The notes under the pieces were generated by a model, which saw only the letters and a list, made by a program, of their open reading frames with translations, had not been told where the DNA came from and searched no databases. A DNA stretch of 64,000 nucleotides from Streptomyces ruber (GTDB lineage Bacteria > Actinomycetota > Actinomycetes > Streptomycetales > Streptomycetaceae): positions 620,001-684,000 of the forward strand of contig NZ_BMQK01000001.1 of the NCBI RefSeq assembly GCF_014648075.1. The letters run 5' to 3'. The stretch's first letter is position 1. Every line of letters begins with the position of its first letter. The translations under genes and the position numbers were made by a program. Below, piece after piece: positions 27,211-35,590 of this stretch.

Positions 27211-28107
27211 ATGGACCTGCTGCCCGTACTCCTCGCCCTGCTGACGGCCGTCTCGGTCGCGGGCGTCCTGCTCGGCATCCGCATGATCCGGGCCGAGGCC
27301 AAGCTCCCCGGCGACCTGGCCCTCGCGCTGGAGGTCGGCGCGACCCGCGTCTCCAAGGCGGACTCGGCCGTCGACCGCCTCGGCATGCGCTTCGCGCCGT
27401 ACGTCCTCCGCCTGATGGGCCCGCGCCGCGTCGAGGCCAAGCGCCGCCGCATCGACATGGCGGGCAACCCGGGCGGCCTGACCCTGAACCGCTACGCGGC
27501 CCGCCGCGCGGTCTACGGCTTCTTCGGCGTTTTCATGGCCCTGGTCTTCCTCACCAACGACTCACCCCTCCTCGCGGCCCTCACGCTCGCCTTCGGCCTG
27601 CTGGCCGCCGACGCCGCGATCCTCCAGGCCATGCGCGAACGCAAGGACGTCATCGACCGCACCCTCCCGGACTTCCTGGACGTCCTCGCGGTCGTCGTCT
27701 CGGCGGGCCTCGGCTTCCGCCAGGCCCTGGACCGGGTGGCGGAGAAGTACGAGGGCCCCTGGGCCGACGAGCTGCGCATCACCCTGCGCCAGATGGACAT
27801 GGGCGTCAGCCGCCGCCAGGCCTTCGACGAACTGCGCAAACGCAACTCGTCCGAACAGGTCGCCCAGTTCGTCTCCGCCCTCCAGCAGGGCGAGGAGCTC
27901 GGCTCCCCGATCGCCGAGACCCTCATCCAGCTCGCCACGGACATGCGCCGCACGGACGCCCAGAACGCCAGGCGCCGCGCGGCCAAGACCGTCCCCAAGG
28001 CGACGATGGTGACCCTGGTCTTCATGCTCCCCGCGACGATGATCCTCATCGCGACGGGCATGTTCCTGGGCTCGGGCACGAACTTCGGCGACATCCTGGG
28101 CCGATGA
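27211..28107 (+). CDS. tadC: TadC inner-membrane platform protein
   Basis: 298-aa type II secretion F-domain protein. It has an N-terminal helix (about 3-22), a central hydrophobic pair (about 95-135), and the F domain (about 140-265, [40 protein letters not shown]). A C-terminal helix follows. ATG 27211 has GGGGAGG upstream. The stop overlaps the start of the histidine kinase, so pilus assembly and the two-component system are co-translated. Confidence 0.92.
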   Translation: MDLLPVLLALLTAVSVAGVLLGIRMIRAEAKLPGDLALALEVGATRVSKADSAVDRLGMRFAPYVLRLMGPRRVEAKRRRIDMAGNPGGLTLNRYAARRAVYGFFGVFMALVFLTNDSPLLAALTLAFGLLAADAAILQAMRERKDVIDRTLPDFLDVLAVVVSAGLGFRQALDRVAEKYEGPWADELRITLRQMDMGVSRRQAFDELRKRNSSEQVAQFVSALQQGEELGSPIAETLIQLATDMRRTDAQNARRRAAKTVPKATMVTLVFMLPATMILIATGMFLGSGTNFGDILGR

Positions 28108-29465
28108 TGAGGGGCTTCCGGCGCGTGTGCCGTCACGGGACCCGGCTGCGGGGAGTGCCCTCCGGCTACCTCGCGGACGACGTCCCCGCCCCCGCGAGCC
28201 TCCGCCTCCAGCTCAACGCCCTCCAGTCGCTCTGCCGCCAGACGATCGCCGTCCGGCTGGCGGCGCTCGTCGTCGGCACCCCGTTCGCGATGGCGGGCGC
28301 GGCGGACGGCGCCCCGAGGCACGCCGTACTGATCGCCGCGGTGCTCGCCATCACGGGCTCGTACGCCATGCTCCGGGACTGGGACCGCTTCGGCCCCCGC
28401 CTCCTCGCGCACCCGACCCTGATGGCCCTGGACCTCGTCCTCGGCGCGGTCCTCCTCCTCACGGCGTCCCCGGCCTCGCCGCTCGCCTACGCGACGGTCT
28501 GCACCCCGCTCCTCGCGGGCCTCCTGTACGGCTGGCGCGGCTCGGGCGTCTTCACCGGCCTCCAGCTGACGGTCCTGCTGACGGTGTACCGCGCCTGGGA
28601 GCACCGCCCCGGCGCGGGCACCAACACGGTCCTGATCCTGGGCTTCTGCGCGGGGGCGGGCATCATCGGCGTCACCCTCCGCAACCTCCTCTTCCGCTTC
28701 GGCGCGGCGACGGAGGCGCTGGCGGAGGCGACCTCCCGCCTCGCCGTGGCCGAAGCCGTGGAGACGGAACGCGCCCGCCTGGCCCGCGAACTGCACGACT
28801 CGGTGGCCAAGACCCTGCACGGCCTGGCCCTGACGGCGGACGCCCTGTCGGCCTCGGCGGCCCGCTCGGCCGACCCGGCCGTCCTCCAGCGGCAGGCGGA
28901 GCTGGTGGCGTCGGCGGCGCGGCGGGCGGCGGGGGAGTCCCGCGACCTGCTGTCGGACCTGCGCCGGCACACGGACCTGACGGGAACACCGGGAGTATCG
29001 GGAGCAACGGGTACGGACCTCGGCACCGCGCTGTCCCGGCTGACCGAGGACTTCACGGCCCGTACGGCGGCGCAGGTGCGCCTGGGCCGCACGCATCCGT
29101 CACCGAGCGCCCCGTCGCCCCCGCTGCCCACGGAGACGGGGGACCACCTCCTGGCGATCGTCGCGGAGGCCCTGGAGAACGCGCACCGCCACGCGCGGGC
29201 GACGGAGGTGGTGGTCGAGGCATGGACCCACGCCGGCACGCTCCACCTCACCGTCACGGACGACGGCGTGGGCCTGCCCCCCGGTCTCACCCCGCTCACG
29301 GCGGCCCGCGCCGGACACTTCGGACTCCTGGGCATGACGGAACGGGCCCGCACGATCGGCGCCCGCCTGTCCTTCCCCCACCCGCCCACCGGAGGCACCT
29401 CGATCGAGGTGACCCTCCCCCTCCCGCTGCCGAACGCCCCCCGAGAGGAGGCGGCCCATGCCTGA
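28104..29465 (+). CDS. NarL-type sensor histidine kinase in the Tad operon
   Basis: 453-aa kinase. It has five or six N-terminal transmembrane helices (about 45-190), a coiled segment, and a HisKA_3 dimerisation domain whose phospho-acceptor His is in ARELHDSVAKTLHGLAL (about residue 231). The GHKL ATPase domain (about 345-440) has N-box EALENAHRHARATE and DDGVGLPPGL. It starts within the tadC stop codon and overlaps the response regulator by eight bases. The signal is unknown. Its place in the pilus operon suggests it controls pilus genes. Confidence 0.92.
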   Translation: MMRGFRRVCRHGTRLRGVPSGYLADDVPAPASLRLQLNALQSLCRQTIAVRLAALVVGTPFAMAGAADGAPRHAVLIAAVLAITGSYAMLRDWDRFGPRLLAHPTLMALDLVLGAVLLLTASPASPLAYATVCTPLLAGLLYGWRGSGVFTGLQLTVLLTVYRAWEHRPGAGTNTVLILGFCAGAGIIGVTLRNLLFRFGAATEALAEATSRLAVAEAVETERARLARELHDSVAKTLHGLALTADALSASAARSADPAVLQRQAELVASAARRAAGESRDLLSDLRRHTDLTGTPGVSGATGTDLGTALSRLTEDFTARTAAQVRLGRTHPSPSAPSPPLPTETGDHLLAIVAEALENAHRHARATEVVVEAWTHAGTLHLTVTDDGVGLPPGLTPLTAARAGHFGLLGMTERARTIGARLSFPHPPTGGTSIEVTLPLPLPNAPREEAAHA

Positions 29466-30213
29466 CGAGACCGCTCCGGCCGATCCCCTTCGCGTACTCG
29501 TCGCCGACGACAACCCGGTCGTCCGCGCCGGCCTCGCCGCCCTGCTCGGCGACCACCCCGACATCGAGGTGGTCGCACAGGCGGTGGACGGCGAGGAGGC
29601 GGTACGGCTGGCCGGCGCCCACCGCCCCGACGTGATCCTGCTGGACGTCCGCATGCCGGGCACGGACGGCCTGACGGCGCTGCCCGCGCTCGTCGCTCTG
29701 GCCCCCGTGATGATGCTGACGTACAGCCGCGAACCGGAGGTCGTGGCGGAGGCGCTGCGCCGGGGCGCGTCCGGCTATCTGGTGCACGGGGAGTTCACGG
29801 CGGCCCAGCTGATCGACGCGGTACGGGACGTGACGACGGGCCATCGCCCCCTCTCGCCCTCGCTCGGTGCTCCCTCGCTTGGCGCTTCATACGAACCCGT
29901 ACACGAATTCCAAGAAGCCTCTTCGCGAGTGCAACCGTTTATGGCACAGTCGTCGTCACGGTCGCCATTACGGCGCCCGCGCGCATCCGGCATGCCCAAC
30001 CGCCGGTCTTTCGGCCTGAGTTCGAGGGAGGTGGAGGTGATGGACCTCATCGCGTCCGGCATGAACAACCGCCAGATCGCCGCCGCCTGCTTCATCAGCG
30101 AAAAGACCGTGAAGAACCACATCAACCGCATCTTCGCGAAACTGCACAGCTCCTCACGCAGCGAAGCGATCGCCCACTGGCTCGGGACCGCACGGGAGGG
30201 GTGGACCCGGTGA
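29458..30213 (+). CDS. LuxR/NarL-type response regulator; contains a TTA codon
   Basis: 251-aa protein with a receiver domain (1-130, phospho-acceptor D63 in LLDVRMPGTDG) and a LuxR helix-turn-helix (about 185-250, LSSREVEVMDLIASGMNNRQ). The linker (130-183) is Ser/Pro-rich with an SLGAPSLGA repeat and is more AT-rich than its surroundings. Codon 171 (29968-29970, in SPLRRP) is TTA, so full-length synthesis should need the bldA tRNA. It is co-translated with the kinase and probably controls the pilin gene that follows. Confidence 0.93.
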   Translation: MPDETAPADPLRVLVADDNPVVRAGLAALLGDHPDIEVVAQAVDGEEAVRLAGAHRPDVILLDVRMPGTDGLTALPALVALAPVMMLTYSREPEVVAEALRRGASGYLVHGEFTAAQLIDAVRDVTTGHRPLSPSLGAPSLGASYEPVHEFQEASSRVQPFMAQSSSRSPLRRPRASGMPNRRSFGLSSREVEVMDLIASGMNNRQIAAACFISEKTVKNHINRIFAKLHSSSRSEAIAHWLGTAREGWTR

Positions 30214-30339
30214 GTGCGGACGTACGGACGGGTGTACGGGTGGCGCGAAGAAGTTGGGCCCTGGGACCCACTCGCGGTAGGCGAACTCTCACGTACGGTG
30301 CTGCGGTCGACAGTGGCAGGGTGCGGGAGGGCAGACGTC

Positions 30340-30543
30340 GTGAGCAGGTTCGGCAGTTGGAAGCGGGTTGTCGCCTCTCGGATGCGGGGGGAGAAGCGGG
30401 ACGCCGGGGCCGGTTTCGTGGAGTACGCGGGGCTGCTGATCATCATTGCGGGGATCTTCGTGCTGATCGACGGACTCGGGCTGGACGGGATGATCTCCGG
30501 AGCCATCCGCGACGCCGTCCAGGACGTCATCGGCGGTGGCTGA
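30340..30543 (+). CDS. flp: Flp-type pilin
   Basis: 67-aa type IVb pilin from GTG 30340, preceded by GGGAGGGCAG. A basic leader (1-24) is followed by DAG|AGFVEYAGLLIIIAGI. Cleavage after the Gly places Glu at +5 and Tyr at +6, as in Flp pilins. The hydrophobic helix (about 30-50) and a short C-terminus complete it. No prepilin peptidase (TadV) lies in the window, so processing must use an enzyme encoded elsewhere. Confidence 0.85.
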   Translation: MSRFGSWKRVVASRMRGEKRDAGAGFVEYAGLLIIIAGIFVLIDGLGLDGMISGAIRDAVQDVIGGG

Positions 30544-31151
30544 CGCCCAGGGGCGTCCGTGACGACCGGGGGCAGACCCTCCCCATCTACATCTGGCTGA
30601 CGGCGATCGTGCTCTTCGCGGCCCTGGCGGTCTTTGTGTTCGCCCAGGCGGCGTCGGCTCGCAACGGTGCCCAGTCGGCGGCGGACGCCGCGGCGCTGGC
30701 CGCGGCGCAGCAGGCCCGGGACGAGCTGGTGCTCGATCTGGGGGACGTCATCGGCGAGGACGCCGACTGGCTCGACTGGCTGGACCTGCCCGGCGAGGCG
30801 CTGACCGTCGGCGACGCCGAAGCGGCGGCCCGGCAGCTGGCCGCCGACAACGACTCGGCCGTCGAGGCGTTCCAGCAGCGGCAGGTGGACGGTCGTCCCG
30901 GTTTCCAGGTCGATGTCCGGACGAACTACGCCGTCGGCGAGTCGATCATCCCCGGTACGGAGAACATGCGGGCCCGCGCCAGCGCCACGGCCGTCATCCA
31001 GCCGCGCTGCGACTTCTCCCTCGACGCGGATCCCGCGCAGCCCGTGGAACTGAATTGCGACGGCGAGCCCGTGAACATCGACCCCGAAGACTTCGATCCG
31101 GACGACCTCCCCGACGCGTCCGTGATGTTCTCCGTGCATCTGGCCGAGTGA
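30540..31151 (+). CDS. tadG: TadG-like pilus assembly protein, probable CTG start
   Basis: About 203-aa protein. DDRGQTLPIYIWLTAIVLFA is the TadG-like N-terminal domain and membrane anchor, and ARNGAQSAADAAALAAAQQA is its usual continuation. The outer domain (about 60-200) is acidic with a Cys pair and ends DLPDASVMFSVHLAE. No ATG, GTG or TTG occurs in frame near the expected start. The CTG at 30540-30542 overlaps the pilin TGA (CTGA) and gives an N-terminus of the right length, so I infer a CTG start with translational coupling. Confidence 0.75.
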   Translation: MTPRGVRDDRGQTLPIYIWLTAIVLFAALAVFVFAQAASARNGAQSAADAAALAAAQQARDELVLDLGDVIGEDADWLDWLDLPGEALTVGDAEAAARQLAADNDSAVEAFQQRQVDGRPGFQVDVRTNYAVGESIIPGTENMRARASATAVIQPRCDFSLDADPAQPVELNCDGEPVNIDPEDFDPDDLPDASVMFSVHLAE

Positions 31152-31166
31152 GAGGAAGCCGTACCC

Positions 31167-31763
31167 ATGACATCCCGGTACACGGTGAGGGGCCGTATGG
31201 CTCTCACTTCACTGTCGATCGCCGCCGGTCTCGTTCTCACGGTGACGGGCTGCGGTGGGGGCGGGGACGATGACAAGTCCGGCTCCGCCTCGTCCACCGC
31301 TCCCTCCGACGAGGCCGACGGCGGCGACGAGCGCGACTCCGAAGCCCCCGCCGCCGAGCCGGCGCTGGCCGAGGTGTCCAACGGCGACATCAGGCTCAGC
31401 GTCACCTCGGCCCACCGCGATCAGGGCGGCTACGTGACCGTGAGCGGCACGGTCACCAACAGCGGCGGTGACTTCTTCCCTGCCGCGGACTGGCGGGGCG
31501 ACGAGCGCGAACTGAACAAGAACGGCGCGTCCCTGGCGGGTGCCTCCCTGGTCGACGGCCAGGGCAAGAAGAAGTACCTGGTGCTCCGTGACACGCAGGG
31601 ACGCTGCCTGTGCACGAAGTTCGAAGGGGGCGGCGTCGAGTCCGGGGCCACCACGGAGTGGTACGCCCAGTTCCCCGCACCCCCCGAAGGCACCACCGCC
31701 GTCGACTTCCAGGTCGGCACCATGCCCCCCGCCCCCATCGAACTCTCCACGGGCGGCGAGTGA
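31167..31763 (+). CDS. Lipoprotein of the Tad locus
   Basis: 198-aa lipoprotein. The signal peptide ends in the lipobox TVTGC (Cys about residue 29), followed by a Gly/Asp/Ser-rich linker. The outer domain (about 70-195) looks like an immunoglobulin-type beta fold (YVTVSGTVTNSGGDFFPAAD) and contains a Cys pair in GRCLCTKF. Its function is unknown. It lies 15 bases after tadG and one base before the OmpA-like gene, so it is likely a surface partner of the pilus. Confidence 0.8.
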   Translation: MTSRYTVRGRMALTSLSIAAGLVLTVTGCGGGGDDDKSGSASSTAPSDEADGGDERDSEAPAAEPALAEVSNGDIRLSVTSAHRDQGGYVTVSGTVTNSGGDFFPAADWRGDERELNKNGASLAGASLVDGQGKKKYLVLRDTQGRCLCTKFEGGGVESGATTEWYAQFPAPPEGTTAVDFQVGTMPPAPIELSTGGE

Positions 31764-31764
31764 C

Positions 31765-32409
31765 ATGGCCCCCCTCATCCCCCGCACCGCCACCGCGACC
31801 GGCCTGACGGGCATCCTCGCCCTGGCCACCCTCGTCTGGCTCACCCCCGCCCCCGCCCTGGCGGACGACGAGCCGAGCGAACCCCCGGGCACCGTCACCA
31901 CCTCCCCGCCCCCCGAGGTCGACGCCAACAGTCCCGGACTCAAGCTCGCCGAAGGCGCCACCCTGGCGTCGGCCAAGGTGCTGGACATCAAGTCGGTCGT
32001 CGAGGACCTCGGCGGCGAGGAGCGCCGCGAGGACACCAACACGAACGTGACGTTCGCGCTCCAGGCGGAGGTGCTGTTCGCCAAGGACAGCGCGAAGCTC
32101 AATCCGGAGGCGAACGCCCGTATAGAGGCGATCGCGCAGGAGATCGAGGGACAGAACCCCTCCACGGTCCGCGTCTTCGGCTTCACCGACGACCTGGGCA
32201 CGTACGAACACGGCGTCACCCTGTCCAAGAACCGCGCCGAAGCCGTCCACAACAGGCTGGCGAGCTCCCTCGGCCCGAACGTCACCTTCGAGGTGCGCGG
32301 CTACAGCGAGGACTACCCCATCGCCGACAACTCCACGGAGGAGGGCCGCCGCAAGAACCGTCGGGTGGAGGTTTCGTTCCCGCGGGACGGCGGAGGCGGC
32401 CAGAACTAG
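31765..32409 (+). CDS. Secreted OmpA-domain protein
   Basis: 214-aa exported protein. A signal peptide (1-31, WLTPAPALA) and a Pro/Glu linker precede an OmpA-like peptidoglycan-binding domain (about 90-205) with VLFAKDSAKLNPEANARIEA, GFTDDLGTYEHGVTLSKNRA and the NRRVEV end. OmpA-like domains bind diaminopimelate of peptidoglycan and could anchor the pilus or its lipoprotein to the wall. It is the last gene of the Tad run. Its stop overlaps the end of a converging pseudogene. Confidence 0.87.
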   Translation: MAPLIPRTATATGLTGILALATLVWLTPAPALADDEPSEPPGTVTTSPPPEVDANSPGLKLAEGATLASAKVLDIKSVVEDLGGEERREDTNTNVTFALQAEVLFAKDSAKLNPEANARIEAIAQEIEGQNPSTVRVFGFTDDLGTYEHGVTLSKNRAEAVHNRLASSLGPNVTFEVRGYSEDYPIADNSTEEGRRKNRRVEVSFPRDGGGGQN

Positions 32410-32750
32410 GGTCGTCCGCGCCTCTCCGCTGCGGCGTGCCACCAGCCGGGCGGAGACGGACCGGTGACCCTGGCGGTGGGCTGGTCGGGATGGAGCCCGA
32501 GCTGTCGTAACGCGTGCGCACGGACGCGGACGTCGAACCGGCCGTGCCAGTGGCCGTCAGAACCGATGCCGCAGGCCAGGTCCCACCGGATGTCGTCCGG
32601 GGCGAAGGGCATCCAGTCGATGCCCCGGTCGCGCAGTCAACCGCGTACGGCCGCCATCGGCTGCGGCCGCCCCGGCACGTTCTCGTAGACCGCGACGGTG
32701 ACCCAACCCAGGTCCGTGCTCGGTGCGTCCATGGCGTCCATGGCGTCCAT
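32406..32750 (-). pseudogene. Hypothetical gene interrupted by an in-frame TGA
   Basis: From ATG 32750 (start MDAMDAMDAPSTDLG, with three 9-bp ATGGACGCC repeats) the frame reads through VYENVPGRPQPMAAVRG and meets TGA at 32637-32639. It then continues in the same frame, LRDRGIDWMPFAPDDIRWD, to a stop at 32406. Both parts are Streptomyces-like in codon use and join without a shift, so a Trp codon TGG turned to TGA is the simplest cause. The family is not recognised. An ATG at 32612 could still give the last 68 residues. Confidence 0.6.
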
Positions 32751-32767
32751 GATGCCGCAGCCGGCGG

Positions 32768-33055
32768 CTACTCGGCCGGGGCGGTCGAGTCCCCTTCCTC
32801 CCGCGGATAGGCGATGAAGGAGCCCCTCGCGGGGAGGGTGACCACGAGACCGTGTTCGCGGAGTTCGCGAATGGCGCGTCGGGCGGTCAGATACGCGACC
32901 CCGTACTCCGCCCCGAGGTCACGTTCCCCCGGCAGTCGGGCTCCGGGGCGTAGTTCACCGGAGGCGATCCGGGTCGCGATGTGGTCGGCCACCTGCATAT
33001 AGACGTACGCGATTTCGTTGGGGTCGATTGGTGACCGACCTGATCCCGCTGTCAT
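32768..33055 (-). CDS. Minimal GntR-family DNA-binding protein
   Basis: 95-aa protein made of little more than a GntR winged helix (about 15-82, GARLPGERDLGAEYGVAYLT, RRAIRELREHGLVV), with a short acidic tail and no effector domain. I start at ATG 33055. It is closely related to the next gene upstream (33218-33508) and both face the same way, so they probably arose by duplication. Such minimal GntR proteins are common in Streptomyces accessory regions; the ligand and targets are unknown. Confidence 0.85.
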   Translation of the reverse strand: MTAGSGRSPIDPNEIAYVYMQVADHIATRIASGELRPGARLPGERDLGAEYGVAYLTARRAIRELREHGLVVTLPARGSFIAYPREEGDSTAPAE

Positions 33056-33217
33056 GGCGAGCACGGTATGACCGGGTCGCCGTAGGCAGTGCAATACCGC
33101 TTTATGCCACACATTCGAGTCATAGCGCGCGCTGGCGGGCGACCGGGAGAAGCGGCGGGGCTGTACGACCCTCGCCGGGCAGTCAGCCGCTCGTGGGGAG
33201 GAGAGGAGCTGCGGGGT

Positions 33218-33508
33218 CTACTCTTCGCTCTGGCCGTCGGTCGGGTTCCCGGGAAGCGGGTCGGCCACGAACGTGCCTTTACCGTGCACGGTGACGATGA
33301 GCCCCCGGTCGCGGAGGACCTGTGCGGCGCGGCGAACCGTCAGGTAGGCGACTCCGTACTCGACGGCAAGATCCCGTTCGGCGGGCAGTCGGGCTCCGGG
33401 GCTCAGCTCACCCGCTGCGATGCGAGCCGCCACGTGATCCGCCAGGGCGACGTACACGAGCTGCGGCCCTCGCGGGTTGAAGTCCGGGACCTCGTTCATG
33501 TCACTCAC
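33218..33508 (-). CDS. Minimal GntR-family DNA-binding protein (paralogue)
   Basis: 96-aa GntR winged-helix protein (about 16-83, GARLPAERDLAVEYGVAYLT, VRRAAQVLRDRGLIVTVHGK) with no ligand domain. Start ATG 33508 or 33499. About two thirds of its residues match the neighbour at 32768. It is divergent from the small-protein operon at 33662, which it may control. Confidence 0.85.
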   Translation of the reverse strand: MSDMNEVPDFNPRGPQLVYVALADHVAARIAAGELSPGARLPAERDLAVEYGVAYLTVRRAAQVLRDRGLIVTVHGKGTFVADPLPGNPTDGQSEE

Positions 33509-33550
33509 ATGGCTACCGTAAGCGCTTCTGACCTGCGAATACCCTCGTTA

Positions 33551-33566
33551 AGCTATTCAGAGCTAT
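33551..33566. promoter_or_regulatory. Short direct repeat between the GntR gene and the small-protein operon
   Basis: AGCTAT occurs twice ten bases apart in an AT-rich stretch (AGCTATTCAGAGCTATACAT), in the 153-base gap between divergent genes. One-turn spacing on the same face fits a protein site or a -10 region. It could be the GntR operator; the evidence is weak. Confidence 0.3.
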
Positions 33567-33661
33567 ACATGCGTTGCCAGGGTCGACAGCGGTAACGAAG
33601 GCCCCGGCGACGGTTCGCGGCCGTCCCGGGGCGTGGCCGAACGCTTAGAAGGAGCGTCGAC

Positions 33662-33967
33662 ATGCTGGACCTTACCGTTCGACTGCTCGCCTGGGTGCTG
33701 AACATCTGCATGCCCAGCCCGCGAGGCCGACACCGCGCCGCAACCGCCGTCCCCGCCCCTGTTCCAGCTCCCCGCATCCTGCCGCCCCCCTGCCGCTTCA
33801 CCGAACGCCTCGACGGCGAAGCGCGCCGTCTGATCCGCCCCTACGTGCTCACTCCCGATGAGCGCCGCAGGCAACGCGAACGCCGCCGCGCCCTCTGCCT
33901 GGCGACCGTCGGCATCGGCACCGGCCCGCGCCGCATCCACGGCGTCCGGGTGGGGGCGGCCCGATGA
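33662..33967 (+). CDS. Small Arg/Pro-rich hypothetical protein
   Basis: 101-aa protein with AAGGAG nine bases before ATG 33662. A hydrophobic start (LTVRLLAWVLNICMP) is followed by a Pro/Ala stretch and an Arg-rich helix (LTPDERRRQRERRRALCLAT). Proteins of this kind recur in Streptomyces beside GntR genes, but no function is known. Its stop overlaps the next start (ATGA), so both are probably translated together. Confidence 0.65.
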   Translation: MLDLTVRLLAWVLNICMPSPRGRHRAATAVPAPVPAPRILPPPCRFTERLDGEARRLIRPYVLTPDERRRQRERRRALCLATVGIGTGPRRIHGVRVGAAR

Positions 33968-34296
33968 GGAAGAGCATCCGCCTGTGCGCCCGCTGCGGAT
34001 GCGTGACCGAGCACCCGGTCCTCGTCCACGAGGTCCCCGCCGCCGTCGGCCCCGGCTTCAACGTCTACGCCTGCCCGGACTGTGCCACGTACTACCCGTC
34101 CCCGCAGCCGTCCCCGCCCCCACCTCGGTCCCGCATGACGATCCGCGTCTACAGGATCGGGCGTGACGGGAGCACCGACCGCGACCGGGCAAAACTCCGT
34201 ACCCGTACCGGCGATCACACCGACCCGATCCCCCAGGTAGCTGCCTTCCCGCCCTGCGCCTGCACCCGCTGCAGAACGCCTTCACGACCCCGCTGA
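33964..34296 (+). CDS. Small zinc-ribbon protein, possibly two fused short proteins
   Basis: 110-aa protein. Residues 1-45 carry a zinc ribbon with paired cysteines (LCARCGC and ACPDCATYYP). After a Pro-rich stretch a second unit begins at an internal Met (34135, RMTIRVYRIGRDGSTDRDR) and ends FPPCACTRCRTPSRPR. The second half resembles separate small Streptomyces proteins, so this may be a fusion or two overlapping products. It follows the previous gene with an ATGA overlap. The function is unknown. Confidence 0.6.
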   Translation: MRKSIRLCARCGCVTEHPVLVHEVPAAVGPGFNVYACPDCATYYPSPQPSPPPPRSRMTIRVYRIGRDGSTDRDRAKLRTRTGDHTDPIPQVAAFPPCACTRCRTPSRPR

Positions 34297-34418
34297 CGAT
34301 CGCGTACCACTGCGCCCCCGGGTGCTCGCGAGGCATCCGGGGCTCGCGCCCGAGCCGCCTCCGGATACGGCTTCGCGCCCGTATGCCGACCGGCCAACCA
34401 CCTGTCCAGGTCACAGGA

Positions 34419-34654
34419 ATGAGTGCCGTCGTCGATCACACCGGGCCATGGACTGCCGCAGACGTCCTGGCGCCTTCTGGCGGCTCGAGTTCGACCCGGC
34501 CCCCATGCTCGTCGTCCACGAACTGGAAGGCGGCCGGTACATGGAGCGGACGACCGCACTCGCGGGCGCCACCACCCACCTGGACACCCCGTTCCCCGTC
34601 GCCCCATCGATCCTGCCGATCTCTCCCGGCAGCAGTAAGGCGCCGCGCGCGTAA
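34419..34654 (+). pseudogene. Uma2-family endonuclease remnant lacking its core
   Basis: From ATG 34419 the frame gives MSAVVDHTGPWTAADVLA, a typical Uma2 N-terminus. Within a few bases another frame continues with WRLEFDPAPMLVVHELEGGR and THLDTPFPVAPSILPIS, typical of the Uma2 C-terminus. The central part of the nuclease fold, over 100 residues with the catalytic Asp and Lys, is missing. An internal deletion with a frame change is the likely cause, and the product would be inactive. Confidence 0.55.
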
Positions 34655-34695
34655 AACCGTTGTGCCCAGCCCGCAACCGCCGGTAGGAAGACCCC

Positions 34696-35574
34696 ATGAC
34701 CACCCTCGGCGCCGTCTTCCGCCCCCAACTGCCCCCCGAGCGCCTGCGGGCGATCGCCCGGCTGGCCGACGAGACCGGGCTGGAGGAGCTCTGGCTCTGG
34801 GAGGACTGCTTCCGTGAGGCGGGCATCTCCGCCGCGGCCGCCGCGCTCGCCTGGACGGAGCGGGTGCACGTCGGCGTCGGCCTGCTGCCTGTCCCCCTGC
34901 GCAACGTCGCCCTCACCGCCATGGAGGCGGCGACCCTGCACCGTATGTTCCCCGGCCGCGCCACCCTCGCCGTCGGACACGGAGTGCAGGACTGGATGGG
35001 GCAGGTCGGGGCGCGCGCCGCGTCCCCGCTGACCCTGCTGCGGGAGCACCTGCTCGCCCTGCGCGCCCTGCTCGGCGGGGAGCGCGTGACCACCGACGGG
35101 CGGTACGTGAAGCTGGACGACGTGGCGCTCGACTGGCCCCCGGACACAGGCACGAACGTGCAGGTCCTCACCGGGGCCACCGGCCCCCGTACCCTCCGCC
35201 TCTCCGGCGAGGCGGCGGACGGCACCGTACTGACCGCGGGGACGCCCCCGGAGGGCGTACGGGACGCGCGCCGGCTCATCGACGAGGGGCGGGAGGCGGC
35301 GGCCCGTACCGATCCGCACGAGGTCGTCGTCTACCTCCTCGCCGCCACGGGTGCCGACGCCCCCGCCCGGCTCCGGGCCGAGCTGGCGGCCGAGGGGTTC
35401 GGTTCCGTGCCCGAGCTGGGCGTCGCCGGTGACGCGGACGCGGTCGCGAAGGCCGTGCAGCGGCTGGCGGACGCGGGCGCCGACACGGTGATCCTCCAGC
35501 CGACCGCGGACGAACCCGACCCCGAGGGCTTCGTACGGTTCGTGGCGCGGGACGTACGCCCCCTCGTGGCATGA
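34696..35574 (+). CDS. LLM-class flavin/F420-dependent oxidoreductase
   Basis: 292-aa TIM-barrel oxidoreductase of the luciferase-like monooxygenase class. LWLWEDCFREAGISAAAAAL and VGLLPVPLRNVALTAMEAAT fit the cofactor-binding strands, and LAVGHGVQDWMGQVGARA is the loop typical of F420-binding members. Start ATG 34696 begins the alignable part. The substrate is unknown. It is followed after 16 bases by a methyltransferase and the two may form an operon. Confidence 0.85.
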   Translation: MTTLGAVFRPQLPPERLRAIARLADETGLEELWLWEDCFREAGISAAAAALAWTERVHVGVGLLPVPLRNVALTAMEAATLHRMFPGRATLAVGHGVQDWMGQVGARAASPLTLLREHLLALRALLGGERVTTDGRYVKLDDVALDWPPDTGTNVQVLTGATGPRTLRLSGEAADGTVLTAGTPPEGVRDARRLIDEGREAAARTDPHEVVVYLLAATGADAPARLRAELAAEGFGSVPELGVAGDADAVAKAVQRLADAGADTVILQPTADEPDPEGFVRFVARDVRPLVA

Positions 35575-35590
35575 CCGGCCACCCGCTGTC

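Noticed and set aside
30201..30539. An upstream GTG start for TadG at 30201
   Set aside because: It would add over 110 residues overlapping the pilin gene in another frame, with no similarity to TadG.
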